Below are positions 34,501-42,988 of a stretch of DNA of 56,881 bases, piece after piece. The first letter of the stretch is position 1. Each line of letters opens with the position of its first letter. The notes under the pieces are model-generated. The model did not search any database and was not told where the DNA came from. It saw only the letters and a program-made list of their open reading frames with translations. Origin of the DNA: Candidatus Obscuribacterales bacterium (lineage in GTDB: Bacteria > Cyanobacteriota > Vampirovibrionia > Obscuribacterales > Obscuribacteraceae); contig JAIELX010000091.1 in NCBI GenBank assembly GCA_019752635.1, positions 1 through 56,881 of the forward strand, written 5' to 3'. A program made the translations under genes and the position numbers.

Positions 34501-35280
34501 CCATTGTTAGTTCATCGATGGGGCAAAGGACACGTGATCTTGTGCACTTTGGATTTTGAAGAGCGTGGTGTGTCCGAGCCGGCGGCCGAGCTTTGTCTGC
34601 AAAACTTGTTGACTTACGCCGGCAAGCTCAAACCCGCTCAATCCCTGCCGGCGCTTGTTCTTGCCAACGATAACGATCTGAAGTTCTATACTTCCCTGGG
34701 GATCGATTTGTGTGCAACTGCAGATAAGAGTGGCCTGGTAATTGTCGGACCAAGTGCTTCTGCGGCTCAAATTGCCGCTGCTAAGGAATTTCTAGCCAAA
34801 GGACGGAGCGTCTTTTGCCAGGGGGTGGCAACAGGTCAATTAACGGGGCTCAGCCTTAGAGTCGCTGATCTGCCTGCTGCTGTTACACTTTCATCTGCGG
34901 ATGCGCAGTTTTGTCAGGGTGTAACCATGAGCGATCTACACACTAGAAGCCGATATCCGGTAACTGTTATCGATGCACAGAACGACAAAACATGCAGTGG
35001 AATTTTTGCACAAACCACTGCCGGCCCGGGAAAAATTTATGCCTGTCAGCTCTTTCCTCCGGACGTTCCTGCCTTGAGTCGACCCTATTTGCGCTTTACC
35101 GCGTGGCGTCAAACCAGATGTGTTTCTCAGGTGCTATCTAACTTGGGTGCGGCTTTTCGACCGGAGGTTTCAATCTTTTCATCAGGAGCAAAAAATTCTC
35201 TCTACTGCGCAGATTACATACCACCGGACAAAGCTAACTTCGCACTATCCGACGATCCCTATCGCTACTACCATTGGTGA
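31543..35280 (+). CDS. exported GH2-like glycosidase-fold protein with altered active site
   Basis: The frame opens at 31480, but the ATG at 31543 gives a signal sequence (MKAFTFANVFAVTVLLAAVF then VLLSC). The VLLSC at 21-25 could be a lipobox, with cleavage after SAATA the alternative. The 1245-residue product begins with a GH2 sugar-binding jelly roll (about 50-200; LNGNWLF, FYFKHVIIP, VYVDGKLVG), then an Ig-like domain (to about 310) and a TIM barrel (FWIQGKQFYLNDKPINLR). In GH2 the acid/base Glu follows 'W..G.E' after the PSI(I/V) strand; here it reads PSIIMWTTSPN (about 444-453) with no acid. Glu540 in AVEFGTPF fits the nucleophile. Long C-terminal domains follow, one with a Rossmann-like GSKVVVLGRN. 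The TGA touches the ATG of the next gene. Confidence 0.78.
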   Translation: MKAFTFANVFAVTVLLAAVFVLLSCHSSAATAELWPAPCAVSLPAQTVSDLQQHPVSGRGKLVLNGNWLFSPTWSGPQQQFGSSQPVPGTWKWSNLLPSAPARRFDNLARGFYFKHVIIPPGWSHSRVTLDLQRVSTDARVYVDGKLVGALAFPTAQLDVTAAIGNKAECDIVIEVAAARDEEEAIRLLDVTDNSTPVYSATQAHAAKGLIGDVVLDARPQGVAIEYVTIRTSVRKRLFVAEVSLSAALSAPIQVLADIKDADVDQTVKQFSCTVAPSSSKKLVCAWSWPDAKLWQPGSPHLYKLNLRLKAPGFNDEIADQFGFREFWIQGKQFYLNDKPINLRPAVVNMGANTMSADAVTVGGVIDGLMKAGFNCQEMWPSNSDTRGSISLYRWWYKEADKRGWLTLAAAPDVLPFVRSWPAKRNDFVRFVDFAVSTARNNPSIIMWTTSPNLFANKALDDPDWLGRIGPDNKTYPLYEEVAQIIKERSRDRPVFSHNGGVCGDIYSENNYLCLTPLQEREEWLQSWASRSNMPYMAVEFGTPFNCTVLRGRAEFPQAIVTEPLMTEYCAVYLGEKAYRSETDQYRQEIARRYNPVTGQYRSWQREPTLCFSPAFQELQELFSRNTWRSWRTTGITGGMIPWDSGYGWQPPASPSPALTVVRGTGEGVIGPFKKAVENSWLYYLQERGGWITAAAGNAITSNNGDYLAYIAHKGSGADLLKKDHHYRSGQTLEKQIVVMNDSLADCPYSLNWSVQVASNIVASGKLTGTIPNAKKLFLPFQCKLPTVSTKTDCRIILSGSINNRPVPEDQFQLRIYPQATTDTSVVAIEDPLGDSSKYLKLLNYKCAPPNPGSKVVVLGRNALSSGKVSLESYRTFVEKGGVLVLLSQHPDWLKRKGFRVCPQVTRRVFSVSSGGEQLKLDSEDLRDWNGAGSLVPTNTIGGELPYPAYGWHRSNQGSVSSACIEKPHHGSWRPLLEAEFDLAYSPLLVHRWGKGHVILCTLDFEERGVSEPAAELCLQNLLTYAGKLKPAQSLPALVLANDNDLKFYTSLGIDLCATADKSGLVIVGPSASAAQIAAAKEFLAKGRSVFCQGVATGQLTGLSLRVADLPAAVTLSSADAQFCQGVTMSDLHTRSRYPVTVIDAQNDKTCSGIFAQTTAGPGKIYACQLFPPDVPALSRPYLRFTAWRQTRCVSQVLSNLGAAFRPEVSIFSSGAKNSLYCADYIPPDKANFALSDDPYRYYHW

Positions 35281-37248
35281 ATGTCAGAGATTGGTTACTT
35301 AGCCTACCGTCCTGAAGTGGACGGACTTCGCGCCATCGCCGTTTTGGCCGTTGTTCTGTGTCATGCCAATTACGGGTTCCGTGGCGGCTATGTTGGGGTA
35401 GATGTTTTTTTTGTGATCTCGGGTTTCTTGATCAGTTCGCTGCTTTTGAATGATCTGGAGCGCGGCGTCTTCAAGTTCAGCAATTTTTGGGAACGGCGAG
35501 CTCGTCGCATAATACCGGCGCTGGTGCTGGTCACACTAGTGACAGTGGTAATCGGTTGGTTTCTATTGCTGCCGGTTGATTACACTAACCTGGGGAGTGC
35601 TGCAGCCTCCCTTGCTGTTTTTTCTGCTAACATTTATTTTTGGCGCGACTCGGGTTACTTTTCGGTAGCGGCACAGGAGAAGCCGCTTCTCCATACCTGG
35701 TCCCTTGCAGTCGAAGAGCAATTCTATCTGTTTGCTCCGATTCTCCTTTGGTGGTGGTACCGGTATGGGAAACGTCAACGAACTACCGCTCTTTATACGG
35801 TCGCGGCGATGTTTATCCTTAGCTTCGGTGCCAGCGTTTATGGTGCCGACCACTATCGATACGCGACATTTTACCTTTTGCCGGCAAGAGTATGGGAGTT
35901 CTTGCTGGGTGGAGTTTTGGTATTTGCTTCGAGCCCCTGTTCGTGGCTAAACCACCGGCTTGTGCGAGAGATTTCGGCAGTGCTTGGGCTTGCACTTATC
36001 TTCGGCTCCGCCCTGAGCTTCACTGAGAAGACGACATTTCCCGGTTTTGCTGCGCTACCGCCGTGCTTGGGAGCTGCGATGTTTATCTTGGCCAACAGGC
36101 GCAAGAATGGCGCTGCGCCGACAGTCGCGGGAGCGGTGCTTTCGTTTCGCCCGCTCACTTTCGTAGGACTAATCTCTTATTCGCTTTATCTATGGCACTG
36201 GCCTCTCTTAGCATTTAGCAAGTATCTGTCGCTAGATCCTTCGATGTGGTTGGACCGGCGTTTTCTTATACTAAGCTGCAGCTTTTTGCTTGCCGTTTTG
36301 TCGTGGAAATTTGTAGAATTGCCGTTTCGTGAACGCAGGTTGGCAAAAAGCAAGAAGTCGATGTTTATCTGCGCGGTAGCCGGTCTATCTGCAATTCTAA
36401 TTTGTGGACTAACTTGCATCGGAACGAATGGATTTCCAAAAAGATTCTCACCTCAAGCTCAGCATTTTGCCAGTGCTAAGCTTGAGAAGAGCTATTTCAA
36501 AAATGGTGAACTGTCTATTGATGACTTGCGCGCTGAAAAACTGATCTTTGTCGGCGCGCCTACCGAAAAACGTCCGGTAATGCTTGTGTGGGGGGACAGT
36601 CACGCTATGGCGATTCTCCCGGCTGTGAACGCGCTTTTGCAGGAGCGGCATCAGGCAGGATGCGCCGTCACGCACTCTGAAACAGCTCCGGTTCTTGGCT
36701 GGTACGTGAAGAAGCTAGGATTAGGCGAGGGCGCTGTTGATTTTAACGATTCAGTTTTTTCCTACATCAAACGCAAGCAGATTCCTGATGTCTTGCTGGC
36801 TTGCCACTGGGACGGCTACCTGGTATTCGGTAGCCGCAGCACCGATGCTTTCAATGCTGCATTGCTCGAAACAGTTCGTAAATTGGTGGCTGTTGGCTCG
36901 CGCCCCTGGATTTTGTTGGATGTTCCTAATCACTCCTTTGATGTTCCCGGGGCGCTTTCCCGTCCTTTCTATTCTCGCGAGTTTATCGCCTCGTTGTGCG
37001 AACGGAAGGCTGCAACAAATGAGTTACAAGATCCAGATTCGGAGTTTCTCAAGGAACTCCGCTCTGCCGGTGCGCAAATCATCGATCCCAAGCCGCGTTT
37101 CTTAGATAGCACAGGGCAGCATTACTTGATTGAATCCGGCGGCAGTGCACTTTATCGCGATAGCCACCATCTTACAGCGCACGGCGCGGAGCTGATGATT
37201 TTGCCGTTGCTGCGCGATTCGCTTGGGAGAGACAAAATTCTCAAATAG
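35281..37248 (+). CDS. OafA-type O-acetyltransferase (acyltransferase 3 plus SGNH)
   Basis: This 655-residue protein has an acyltransferase-3 membrane domain (about 1-370). The starting motif YRPEVDGLRAIAVLAVVLCH carries the conserved Asp/Arg and the catalytic His, followed by GGYVGVDVFFVISGFLIS, FWERRARRIIPAL and HTWSLAVEEQFYLF. After the last span (about 360-380) a periplasmic SGNH domain carries VWGDSHAMAILP (block I with Ser) and the C-terminal YRDSHHLTAHG (Asp and His). The fused form is typical of OafA and WecH/Oac relatives that take acetyl from acetyl-CoA and place it on surface glycans. The ATG starts at the base after the TGA of the GH2-like gene, so the two are almost certainly translated together. 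Confidence 0.92.
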   Translation: MSEIGYLAYRPEVDGLRAIAVLAVVLCHANYGFRGGYVGVDVFFVISGFLISSLLLNDLERGVFKFSNFWERRARRIIPALVLVTLVTVVIGWFLLLPVDYTNLGSAAASLAVFSANIYFWRDSGYFSVAAQEKPLLHTWSLAVEEQFYLFAPILLWWWYRYGKRQRTTALYTVAAMFILSFGASVYGADHYRYATFYLLPARVWEFLLGGVLVFASSPCSWLNHRLVREISAVLGLALIFGSALSFTEKTTFPGFAALPPCLGAAMFILANRRKNGAAPTVAGAVLSFRPLTFVGLISYSLYLWHWPLLAFSKYLSLDPSMWLDRRFLILSCSFLLAVLSWKFVELPFRERRLAKSKKSMFICAVAGLSAILICGLTCIGTNGFPKRFSPQAQHFASAKLEKSYFKNGELSIDDLRAEKLIFVGAPTEKRPVMLVWGDSHAMAILPAVNALLQERHQAGCAVTHSETAPVLGWYVKKLGLGEGAVDFNDSVFSYIKRKQIPDVLLACHWDGYLVFGSRSTDAFNAALLETVRKLVAVGSRPWILLDVPNHSFDVPGALSRPFYSREFIASLCERKAATNELQDPDSEFLKELRSAGAQIIDPKPRFLDSTGQHYLIESGGSALYRDSHHLTAHGAELMILPLLRDSLGRDKILK

Positions 37249-37286
37249 CGATGATAGCTTCAAAACCGCCTCGTGCTAATTCCAAT

Positions 37287-38213
37287 ATGCAAAAAACCAA
37301 ATACGTCATAACGAGAATTATAGGCAATGAACTTCCGCCAAGAGATAGACAAGGAAGCCGTCTTGGAGCGCTAAAGTTCATTGTTGAGAATGAGTACGTC
37401 GCTAGCGATGCCAGCAGGCTGTGGTTGCTCAACCGGGTGCTCGACAGTTCATTGCTGAGTGAACTCAAGCAAATTCTTGATCTTGCCGGTGAACGTTACG
37501 TGGAGGAGTCTGTCGACTGGAAGGTCTATATCGCGGCGTTCTCACGCAATGCGAGGCTTACCGCATTGATCAATATCAATAAGGCACGAAATAGGTGCTT
37601 CGAAGAAGGGCGACAACTAGCCGACTTCGTCATGGTGCTTGATGGAGATTGTTTCTTTGATAAGCAAGCCTGGATCAAGTCAACCAACTTCATTGTCAAT
37701 GACCAATTGACTAACGTCGATCGAAAGTATTATGCACATAGTTCTCATCGCCTGATTCTTGATTCGCCATTGCCGGTCGATCAAGGTAAAATGAAGTTGG
37801 AAGAGCCGATGCTGGTCTTCCGTGCCGATGCCGATCGATTGTTTGATGAGTCGCTGCCTTTTGGAATCGGCGATAAACAGGAACTCTTAAGTCAGTTAGG
37901 GCTCAGAAGAGTTGGGGAATCGTGGCTTCAACCTGAACTCGATAGCTTGGCGGCGCTGGGTGGCTTTGTGTTGCATCTGCAGACTGGTTCAAGTGAAGTT
38001 GAAAGCGATTTCCGCGTACGAATCAGGGTTCGCAACGAGTCACTAAACATTTTGCTCAAGAAAGCCGATCGCTTGGCTGAGCTGGAGCTTCTGCGCGGCA
38101 AGCAATGGTGGACACTTTTCAAATTTAAGTTGTGCCGGTGCCTTGCCGAGCTACTAGCTGCGCCGAAGAAGATCAAACAAATGGTGAAGAGGTTGATTGG
38201 TCGAAGGAAGTGA
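37287..38213 (+). CDS. DGD-motif family protein, copy A (possible GT-A glycosyltransferase)
   Basis: The frame opens at an ATG at 37251, right after the preceding stop. Homology to copies B and C starts at the Met encoded at 37287 (MQKTKYVITRIIGNELPPRD), giving 308 residues. Conserved blocks are RIIGNELPPRD (10-20), LWLLNRVLD (45-53), ININKARN (95-102), MVLDGDCFFD (116-125), KMKLEEPMLVFR (about 166-177) and LGGFVLHLQTGS. The DGD block after a hydrophobic strand looks like the DxD metal site of GT-A glycosyltransferases, and NINKARN would lie beside the donor site. The C-terminus is basic. No function is known to me; a glycosyltransferase or phosphotransferase acting on the polymer is an inference from the motif and from neighbours. 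Confidence 0.75.
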   Translation: MQKTKYVITRIIGNELPPRDRQGSRLGALKFIVENEYVASDASRLWLLNRVLDSSLLSELKQILDLAGERYVEESVDWKVYIAAFSRNARLTALININKARNRCFEEGRQLADFVMVLDGDCFFDKQAWIKSTNFIVNDQLTNVDRKYYAHSSHRLILDSPLPVDQGKMKLEEPMLVFRADADRLFDESLPFGIGDKQELLSQLGLRRVGESWLQPELDSLAALGGFVLHLQTGSSEVESDFRVRIRVRNESLNILLKKADRLAELELLRGKQWWTLFKFKLCRCLAELLAAPKKIKQMVKRLIGRRK

Positions 38214-38307
38214 GGCGCCACCAATCTGGAACAAGCTATCTACGGAACCGCGCAGATTAGGGAATGAGAACTCAGACCATGAATTGGAGACTAAGGCGAA
38301 TATTTGC

Positions 38308-39204
38308 ATGAACAAACTCCGGAGATTGTACGTTCTTTTTCGTTATGACGACTTATCTGCTCGAAGTAATACAGACTTTGAGCGCCGGTTAGTGCAGGTC
38401 CTTATCGAAGATCAAATTCCTTTTGTATTCGGTGTCATACCGCAAGTGTGTTTAGGAGACTGGAGGAATCCCGAGCCGCAGACTTATGCAGAGCTGGATT
38501 CGGAAAAAAGGCAGTTGTTACAACACGCTGCCTCGGCTGCGCCTGTCGACGTTGCGCTTCACGGTCTGACCCATCAAAGTGCTACGAGCGACTGTCTTTC
38601 TGAGTTTGTCGGTCTTTCTCTTGAAGAGCAAATGCGCAAGATTTCTCAGGGGGCAAGAATCCTGGAGGCGTGTACAGGACACCGTCCATTTGCTTTTGTA
38701 CCGCCTTGGAATCGTTACGACAAAAATACAATTGCAGCACTAATTGAGAACGGGTTTACGGTTCTTTCGGCAGGATTCCGCCCTAAGATGGAATCGGAGG
38801 AGGCGGGCCCGTTATCCGTCTTTCCTCAAACCGTTAGTCTGCACAATTTTGCGACTACACTGGAGCTCGCTAAGAAAACGCGCTGTCGGGAACTCTCGCT
38901 CATTGTTGAATTACACGAGTATGATTTTACGGACGTAAGCTCTGTCAGGGGCGTGATGGCTCTCGATTCCTTTCGCCGAGAAATCAGGGAATTGCGTAGT
39001 GATGCTCGGATAGAGTTACGGAACTTCAGCCAAGCATTGGTGAATCGAAATCGGTGGAGCAACGACGATTTTTATTACCCGCGCAGGCGGTTTGCGCTGC
39101 TATCTCGCCTTGCTGCCAGTAGGTTTCTTGGGCCAATTGTACTGTTAGTGGTTTCGCTTCTATGCCTTATTGCACTGTATCGACAGGCAATGCCTGGACA
39201 ATAG
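38308..39204 (+). CDS. NodB-like polysaccharide deacetylase with C-terminal membrane anchor
   Basis: The frame opens at 38197 inside the previous gene, but the conserved domain starts at the ATG 38308 (MNKLRRLYVLFRYDDLS), giving 298 residues. The metal-binding residues of the carbohydrate esterase 4/DUF2334 fold are visible: Asp14-Asp15 in FRYDDLS and His85-xxx-His89 in LHGLTHQ. The substrate-side FVPPWNRYD (130-138) is also typical. A hydrophobic segment near the end (PIVLLVVSLLCLIALY, about 275-290) would anchor it to the membrane by its tail. Such enzymes remove acetyl from amino sugars. The orientation of the tail and the missing signal peptide leave open whether it acts inside or outside. 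It follows DGD copy A directly. Confidence 0.82.
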   Translation: MNKLRRLYVLFRYDDLSARSNTDFERRLVQVLIEDQIPFVFGVIPQVCLGDWRNPEPQTYAELDSEKRQLLQHAASAAPVDVALHGLTHQSATSDCLSEFVGLSLEEQMRKISQGARILEACTGHRPFAFVPPWNRYDKNTIAALIENGFTVLSAGFRPKMESEEAGPLSVFPQTVSLHNFATTLELAKKTRCRELSLIVELHEYDFTDVSSVRGVMALDSFRREIRELRSDARIELRNFSQALVNRNRWSNDDFYYPRRRFALLSRLAASRFLGPIVLLVVSLLCLIALYRQAMPGQ

Positions 39205-39266
39205 CGCATATGCTCAGTCGGAGGCACGATATACTGGTGTAAAGGTAATGAGGACGTGAACCCGCT

Positions 39267-40073
39267 ATGCTTCGCAAGTTACTTTCTAAAGGCAAAGCTC
39301 TGTTGGTACAGCAAGAGCACACGCTCCCGCCGTCAGGAGTGCCCCTGATGTCTTTGTATGTTATCTCGGCGTGCAGTCTGGAGTGTGCCGACTGCATTAT
39401 GCAATTTGTGATGCGGGCAAGAAAGTCTTATTAAATGTCAGTAGAGGAGATCCGGAAGCTTATCGAAGTCTCGGAGCAGTCTCAATACAAGTTCGACTTC
39501 ATTCTTACCGGGGGCGAACCATTGCTTTGGTCGAATCTTCATGAGGGCGTCAGGTTGTTGCGTCTGTCATCAATTACCAATTCGATACGAGTTTTTTCCA
39601 ATGTCACTCATATCAACCAGGTTACGGATGAATTCATGAGCGATATAGACCAGCTCCGTATTTCGCAGTACCCGACGAATCTTGAAAATACTAAATTGCT
39701 CAAGAAGCGATATGCCAGCAAAGTGAAAGTGGTAGATCGCGGTCAGTTTTATCCGAATCCGGAACAGCCTTTGGACGACGTATTGCCCGCAGTTTGCTGC
39801 AATCCAGAAGTTATGTATTTCAATGGAGATGTTTATGGTTGTCCGCACTCGCTTTCAATTGCTCTTCATCACAGTAAGACGAGCGAATTGACGTTGTCCG
39901 AACCTTTACGCCCTGGCTTCTTAGAAGCAATGCCCGCTATTAGAGAAGGGCAAGAAAAAGACATTTGCACTTGTTGTATTTCAAACAAGAATGTTCGCGA
40001 CAAGATAGCTCTTGCCGTTAATGAGGCACCGTTCCGCGCTCGCCGCGGCGCCGGTGAAGAGCCGTCGGCTTAA
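39267..40073 (+). pseudogene. radical SAM protein gene interrupted by an in-frame TAA
   Basis: One reading frame runs from the ATG at 39267 to the TAA at 40071-40073 and is interrupted only by TAA at 39432-39434. Before the stop lie 55 codons with the radical SAM cluster motif CSLECADC (Cys36, Cys40, Cys43). Directly after it an ATG (39435) opens 212 codons containing TGGEPLLW, the SAM-binding GGEP motif. The join reads RARKSY-stop-MSVEEIRKLI. Family members usually carry an unbroken stretch here, and a single C-to-T change of CAA (Gln) would produce the TAA. The second half also has CCNPE, GDVYGCPHSL and CTCCIS, suggesting an auxiliary Fe-S (SPASM-like) site. As it stands neither half can be active alone. 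It may be a recent nonsense mutation, a sequencing error or readthrough. Confidence 0.82.
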
Positions 40074-40089
40074 TTCTTAGATCAAGCGC

Positions 40090-41100
40090 TTAGCGACGCC
40101 GAAATGGAACAAAGGGTCTGACAATATTCTTGATTAGACCAAGCACGTAGTAAGCGCTGACAGGGGCAGGCGAAATGCCTGTGCCTCGGCAGAGCTTGCC
40201 AATAGCAGACAAAGAGTCGAACAGATTGAGACCTCGCCCCGCCACACTTGAGCCGATGGCTTGAGCCATGGCATTGTCGTGATTTTTCTTGTCTATCGCG
40301 GTAACTCCGCTTCGGTCCCAATACTTTTTTGATGCTTGACTCTTCTCAATTATCAACAAGTCTTGCATAATCGCTGTTTTTTGGCCCTTATGTCGTCGAA
40401 ATTCAACTGTGGTAAAGTCGACCACTCTCAAGCGGGCAAACGGCGCAATTTTGCAATAGAGATCATAATCCATGCAAATGTGAAGGTCTTCGTCGAGTCC
40501 TCCAACTTGATTCCATAGGCTGCTTGACATGAAAATGCCGGGCTGGTGGTATGTCAGTGTTGGTTTAACCCAAAAACGCACAACATCTGCAAAGAGCAGA
40601 GACTGGTGAGTTGTCCAAGACTTCGATGTTTCAAGATCGACGTTAATCACCGGAGAGAGCAATACGGTGTCAGGCGCAAGTTCATAAGCCGTGCCAAGCG
40701 CATGCAGTGCCCCGGGTAGCAGAATGTCATCGGCATTCAACCAGTTCACCAGCTGACCGGAGCATTTTTTCATGCCCTTGTTTATGGCTGCGCTCTGTCC
40801 CTTATCGGGCTCGCTCACCCAGTACAAGAGAAACTTCTGATACTTAGAAATGATCTCGACTGTTCCATCGGTACTGCCACCATCCACAATTACAAATTCG
40901 AGATTGGGGTAGCCCTGTAGCAACACCGAGCGAATACACTCTTCAATGAAGGGCGCACTGTTTAGGCATGGCGTAACAATGGAAATTCTTGGTAAGTCTT
41001 CAGGCGAGCTTGAGCCGAGCGGTTTTAACCTGATATCCCATGGCCAGCCAACCTTTCCGAAGGGTGGCGGTGGCAAAGTTTGCTCTTTGTCAGTGAACAT
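40090..41100 (-). CDS. GT2 glycosyltransferase
   Basis: This 336-residue enzyme has a GT-A domain with ISIVTPCLNSAPFIEECI (39-56), FVIVDGGSTDGT (69-80), the loop SEPDKGQSAAINKGM (96-110) and the metal-binding LNADD (121-125). The acceptor-side region YHQPGIFMSSSLWNQVGGLD then LHICMDYDLY places it with GT2 enzymes close to WcaA/PgaC-like cytoplasmic transferases. It is soluble or peripheral. It would add one sugar from a nucleotide donor to the lipid-linked chain. It is the last gene of the minus-strand block with the ABC exporter upstream (gap about 88 bp) and converges on the interrupted radical SAM gene with 16 bp between the ends. Confidence 0.9.
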   Translation of the reverse strand: MFTDKEQTLPPPPFGKVGWPWDIRLKPLGSSSPEDLPRISIVTPCLNSAPFIEECIRSVLLQGYPNLEFVIVDGGSTDGTVEIISKYQKFLLYWVSEPDKGQSAAINKGMKKCSGQLVNWLNADDILLPGALHALGTAYELAPDTVLLSPVINVDLETSKSWTTHQSLLFADVVRFWVKPTLTYHQPGIFMSSSLWNQVGGLDEDLHICMDYDLYCKIAPFARLRVVDFTTVEFRRHKGQKTAIMQDLLIIEKSQASKKYWDRSGVTAIDKKNHDNAMAQAIGSSVAGRGLNLFDSLSAIGKLCRGTGISPAPVSAYYVLGLIKNIVRPFVPFRRR

Positions 41101-41188
41101 ACATTGGAAAGACGAATGTTGGTGCCAGGGGATTTGATTGCTTCGATTGTAGCATCGTCAGCGGTTAAGTTTTTAGGCGAAACATCCC

Positions 41189-42988
41189 CTAAGAGTCAAT
41201 AAGCACAGACCCGGCTTCGCACATGCGCTTGTACATGCCATCGATTGCGATTAGTTCTGCATGTGATCCTACTTCAGCGATTTGCCCGTTGTGCAAAACA
41301 GCGATTTGTTCAGCCCTTCTGACGGTGGACAGGCGGTGCGCAATTATGAGCGTGGTCCGATTGCGCATTAGTTCTTCTAGAGCCGTTTGTACAATCTGTT
41401 CAGAAAGTGAATCTAGTGCACTGGTTGCTTCATCGAGAATGAATATGTCTGGATCGGTCAATATTGCACGAGCAATCGAGATTCTTTGCCGTTCGCCTGC
41501 GGATAACAATGCGCCTCTTTCTCCTACTGGCGAATCGAAGCCCAGTGGTAATCGCTCTATAAAATCGAGCGCATGCGCTCGTCTGGCAGCTTCGATTAGT
41601 TCGGCTTTGCTTGCCGTAGGTCGCGAATATTCAATATTGTAGCCGATGGTTTCGTTGAACAAAAATGGATCTTGGCTGACAACGCTAATGTGACGTCGTA
41701 AAGATCTGAGATCGAAGTCGCGCAGGTCTCTGTTATCGATTTTGATGCAACCGCTAGTAGGATCGTAATAGCGTGAGATAAGGTCGGCGATGGTTGTCTT
41801 TCCTGCGCCCGACGGGCCAACAATAGCCAAAGCAGTTCCTTGAGGAATTGTTAGATTTATCCCGCGCAACACCGGGTCTTTATCGCGCTTGTACGAAAAT
41901 GTGACATCTTGAAATTGAATGGACTCTTTTAGCGGGGTATATTCAGCAGTGCCATTTTGTTGAGAGTTTTTGTCGTTGCTGCCTATAAAAGCCGCTAGTG
42001 ATTCGGCATTCGGCCAGGAGTTCGACAGCTCGTTACGCTTTCCATTAAGCGAATTCACCTGTGCAAGCATGCGAAACAAGATGAATAGAAAGGTGAGCAG
42101 AGCTGTCGAGAAGACACCGTCGCCGTAAGAGGGTATAGAAACTTTGCCGAGTAGTACGATTGAAACGATGGCAGCCATGCCGGTAAACTCAGTTAGTGGT
42201 GCAATTGCGCTTGCTCCGGCTCCGGCCCGGAGTGTATTTTCCACGCACAGTTTGGATAAGCCTAATAGTTTTTCCCGCTCTCTCGATTCCGATGTTGTTG
42301 CTTTAACAACGCGGATTCCACCGAAAGTTTGATAGAGGGCTGCAGTTAACTTAGCTGCTTGCTCGATGCTTTGTCGTCCCAACAACCTTGAGCTTCGGAT
42401 TATTGAATTGTTGACAGAAAATGCGACGACAAATAATGCAAATGCAGCGATGGTTAGAGAAGGAGAAAGACAAATCATAATCACGATGTACACAGCGATG
42501 GTGAGAATAGCCGCTAGAAGTTGACTAAGCACAACCAGAATCTTGGCGGTCTGATCAACCTGTGCCCCGAGGGCACTTACAAGTTGTCCCGGTTTAACTT
42601 CAGAAAAATAGCCCATGTCCGCCTGAAGCAGCACATCTAGTGTTCTTGCCCTCAGGTCAGTGGCGCATAGTCCAGTGAGATAGTAAGACGCCAGACTGCT
42701 CAGGTATGCAGAAGCACCTTTCAGCGCGAACAGTAAGATAAGCAGCCAACTCATCATTGCGACGCGATTGTCACTCGGTAAGGCGCTTGCAAGCGAGGCA
42801 AGCGGGCCGAAGACCTTGGGTAGCTGCGGCAGTGATACCGGCTGCCCTAGCAATTCCAATACTAAGGGCGCCACCAGTGCTACACTGAAGCCACTCATCG
42901 ACGCGGACACTAATCCCAGAAAAAAGTTTACTGCAAGCCATCCGGGAAACTTCTGGACGCTCTTGTACAAGAGTTGAAAGGCGGTCAT
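41189..42988 (-). CDS. ABC exporter, MsbA-type half transporter
   Basis: This 599-residue protein fuses a six-span membrane domain (about 1-310) to an ATPase domain (about 355-595). The ATPase has Walker A GPSGAGKTT (391-399), a Q-loop in SVVSQDPFLF, the signature LSAGERQ (495-501), Walker B DIFILDE (514-520) and the switch His551 in IIAHRLSTV. It works as a homodimer. The family moves lipids, lipid-linked sugars or peptides outward (MsbA, PglK). Among sugar-transfer genes, and with no Wzx seen in the window, a PglK-like flippase for the lipid-linked repeat unit is the most attractive role. AGGA before the ATG is the ribosome binding site. Confidence 0.93.
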   Translation of the reverse strand: MTAFQLLYKSVQKFPGWLAVNFFLGLVSASMSGFSVALVAPLVLELLGQPVSLPQLPKVFGPLASLASALPSDNRVAMMSWLLILLFALKGASAYLSSLASYYLTGLCATDLRARTLDVLLQADMGYFSEVKPGQLVSALGAQVDQTAKILVVLSQLLAAILTIAVYIVIMICLSPSLTIAAFALFVVAFSVNNSIIRSSRLLGRQSIEQAAKLTAALYQTFGGIRVVKATTSESREREKLLGLSKLCVENTLRAGAGASAIAPLTEFTGMAAIVSIVLLGKVSIPSYGDGVFSTALLTFLFILFRMLAQVNSLNGKRNELSNSWPNAESLAAFIGSNDKNSQQNGTAEYTPLKESIQFQDVTFSYKRDKDPVLRGINLTIPQGTALAIVGPSGAGKTTIADLISRYYDPTSGCIKIDNRDLRDFDLRSLRRHISVVSQDPFLFNETIGYNIEYSRPTASKAELIEAARRAHALDFIERLPLGFDSPVGERGALLSAGERQRISIARAILTDPDIFILDEATSALDSLSEQIVQTALEELMRNRTTLIIAHRLSTVRRAEQIAVLHNGQIAEVGSHAELIAIDGMYKRMCEAGSVLIDS

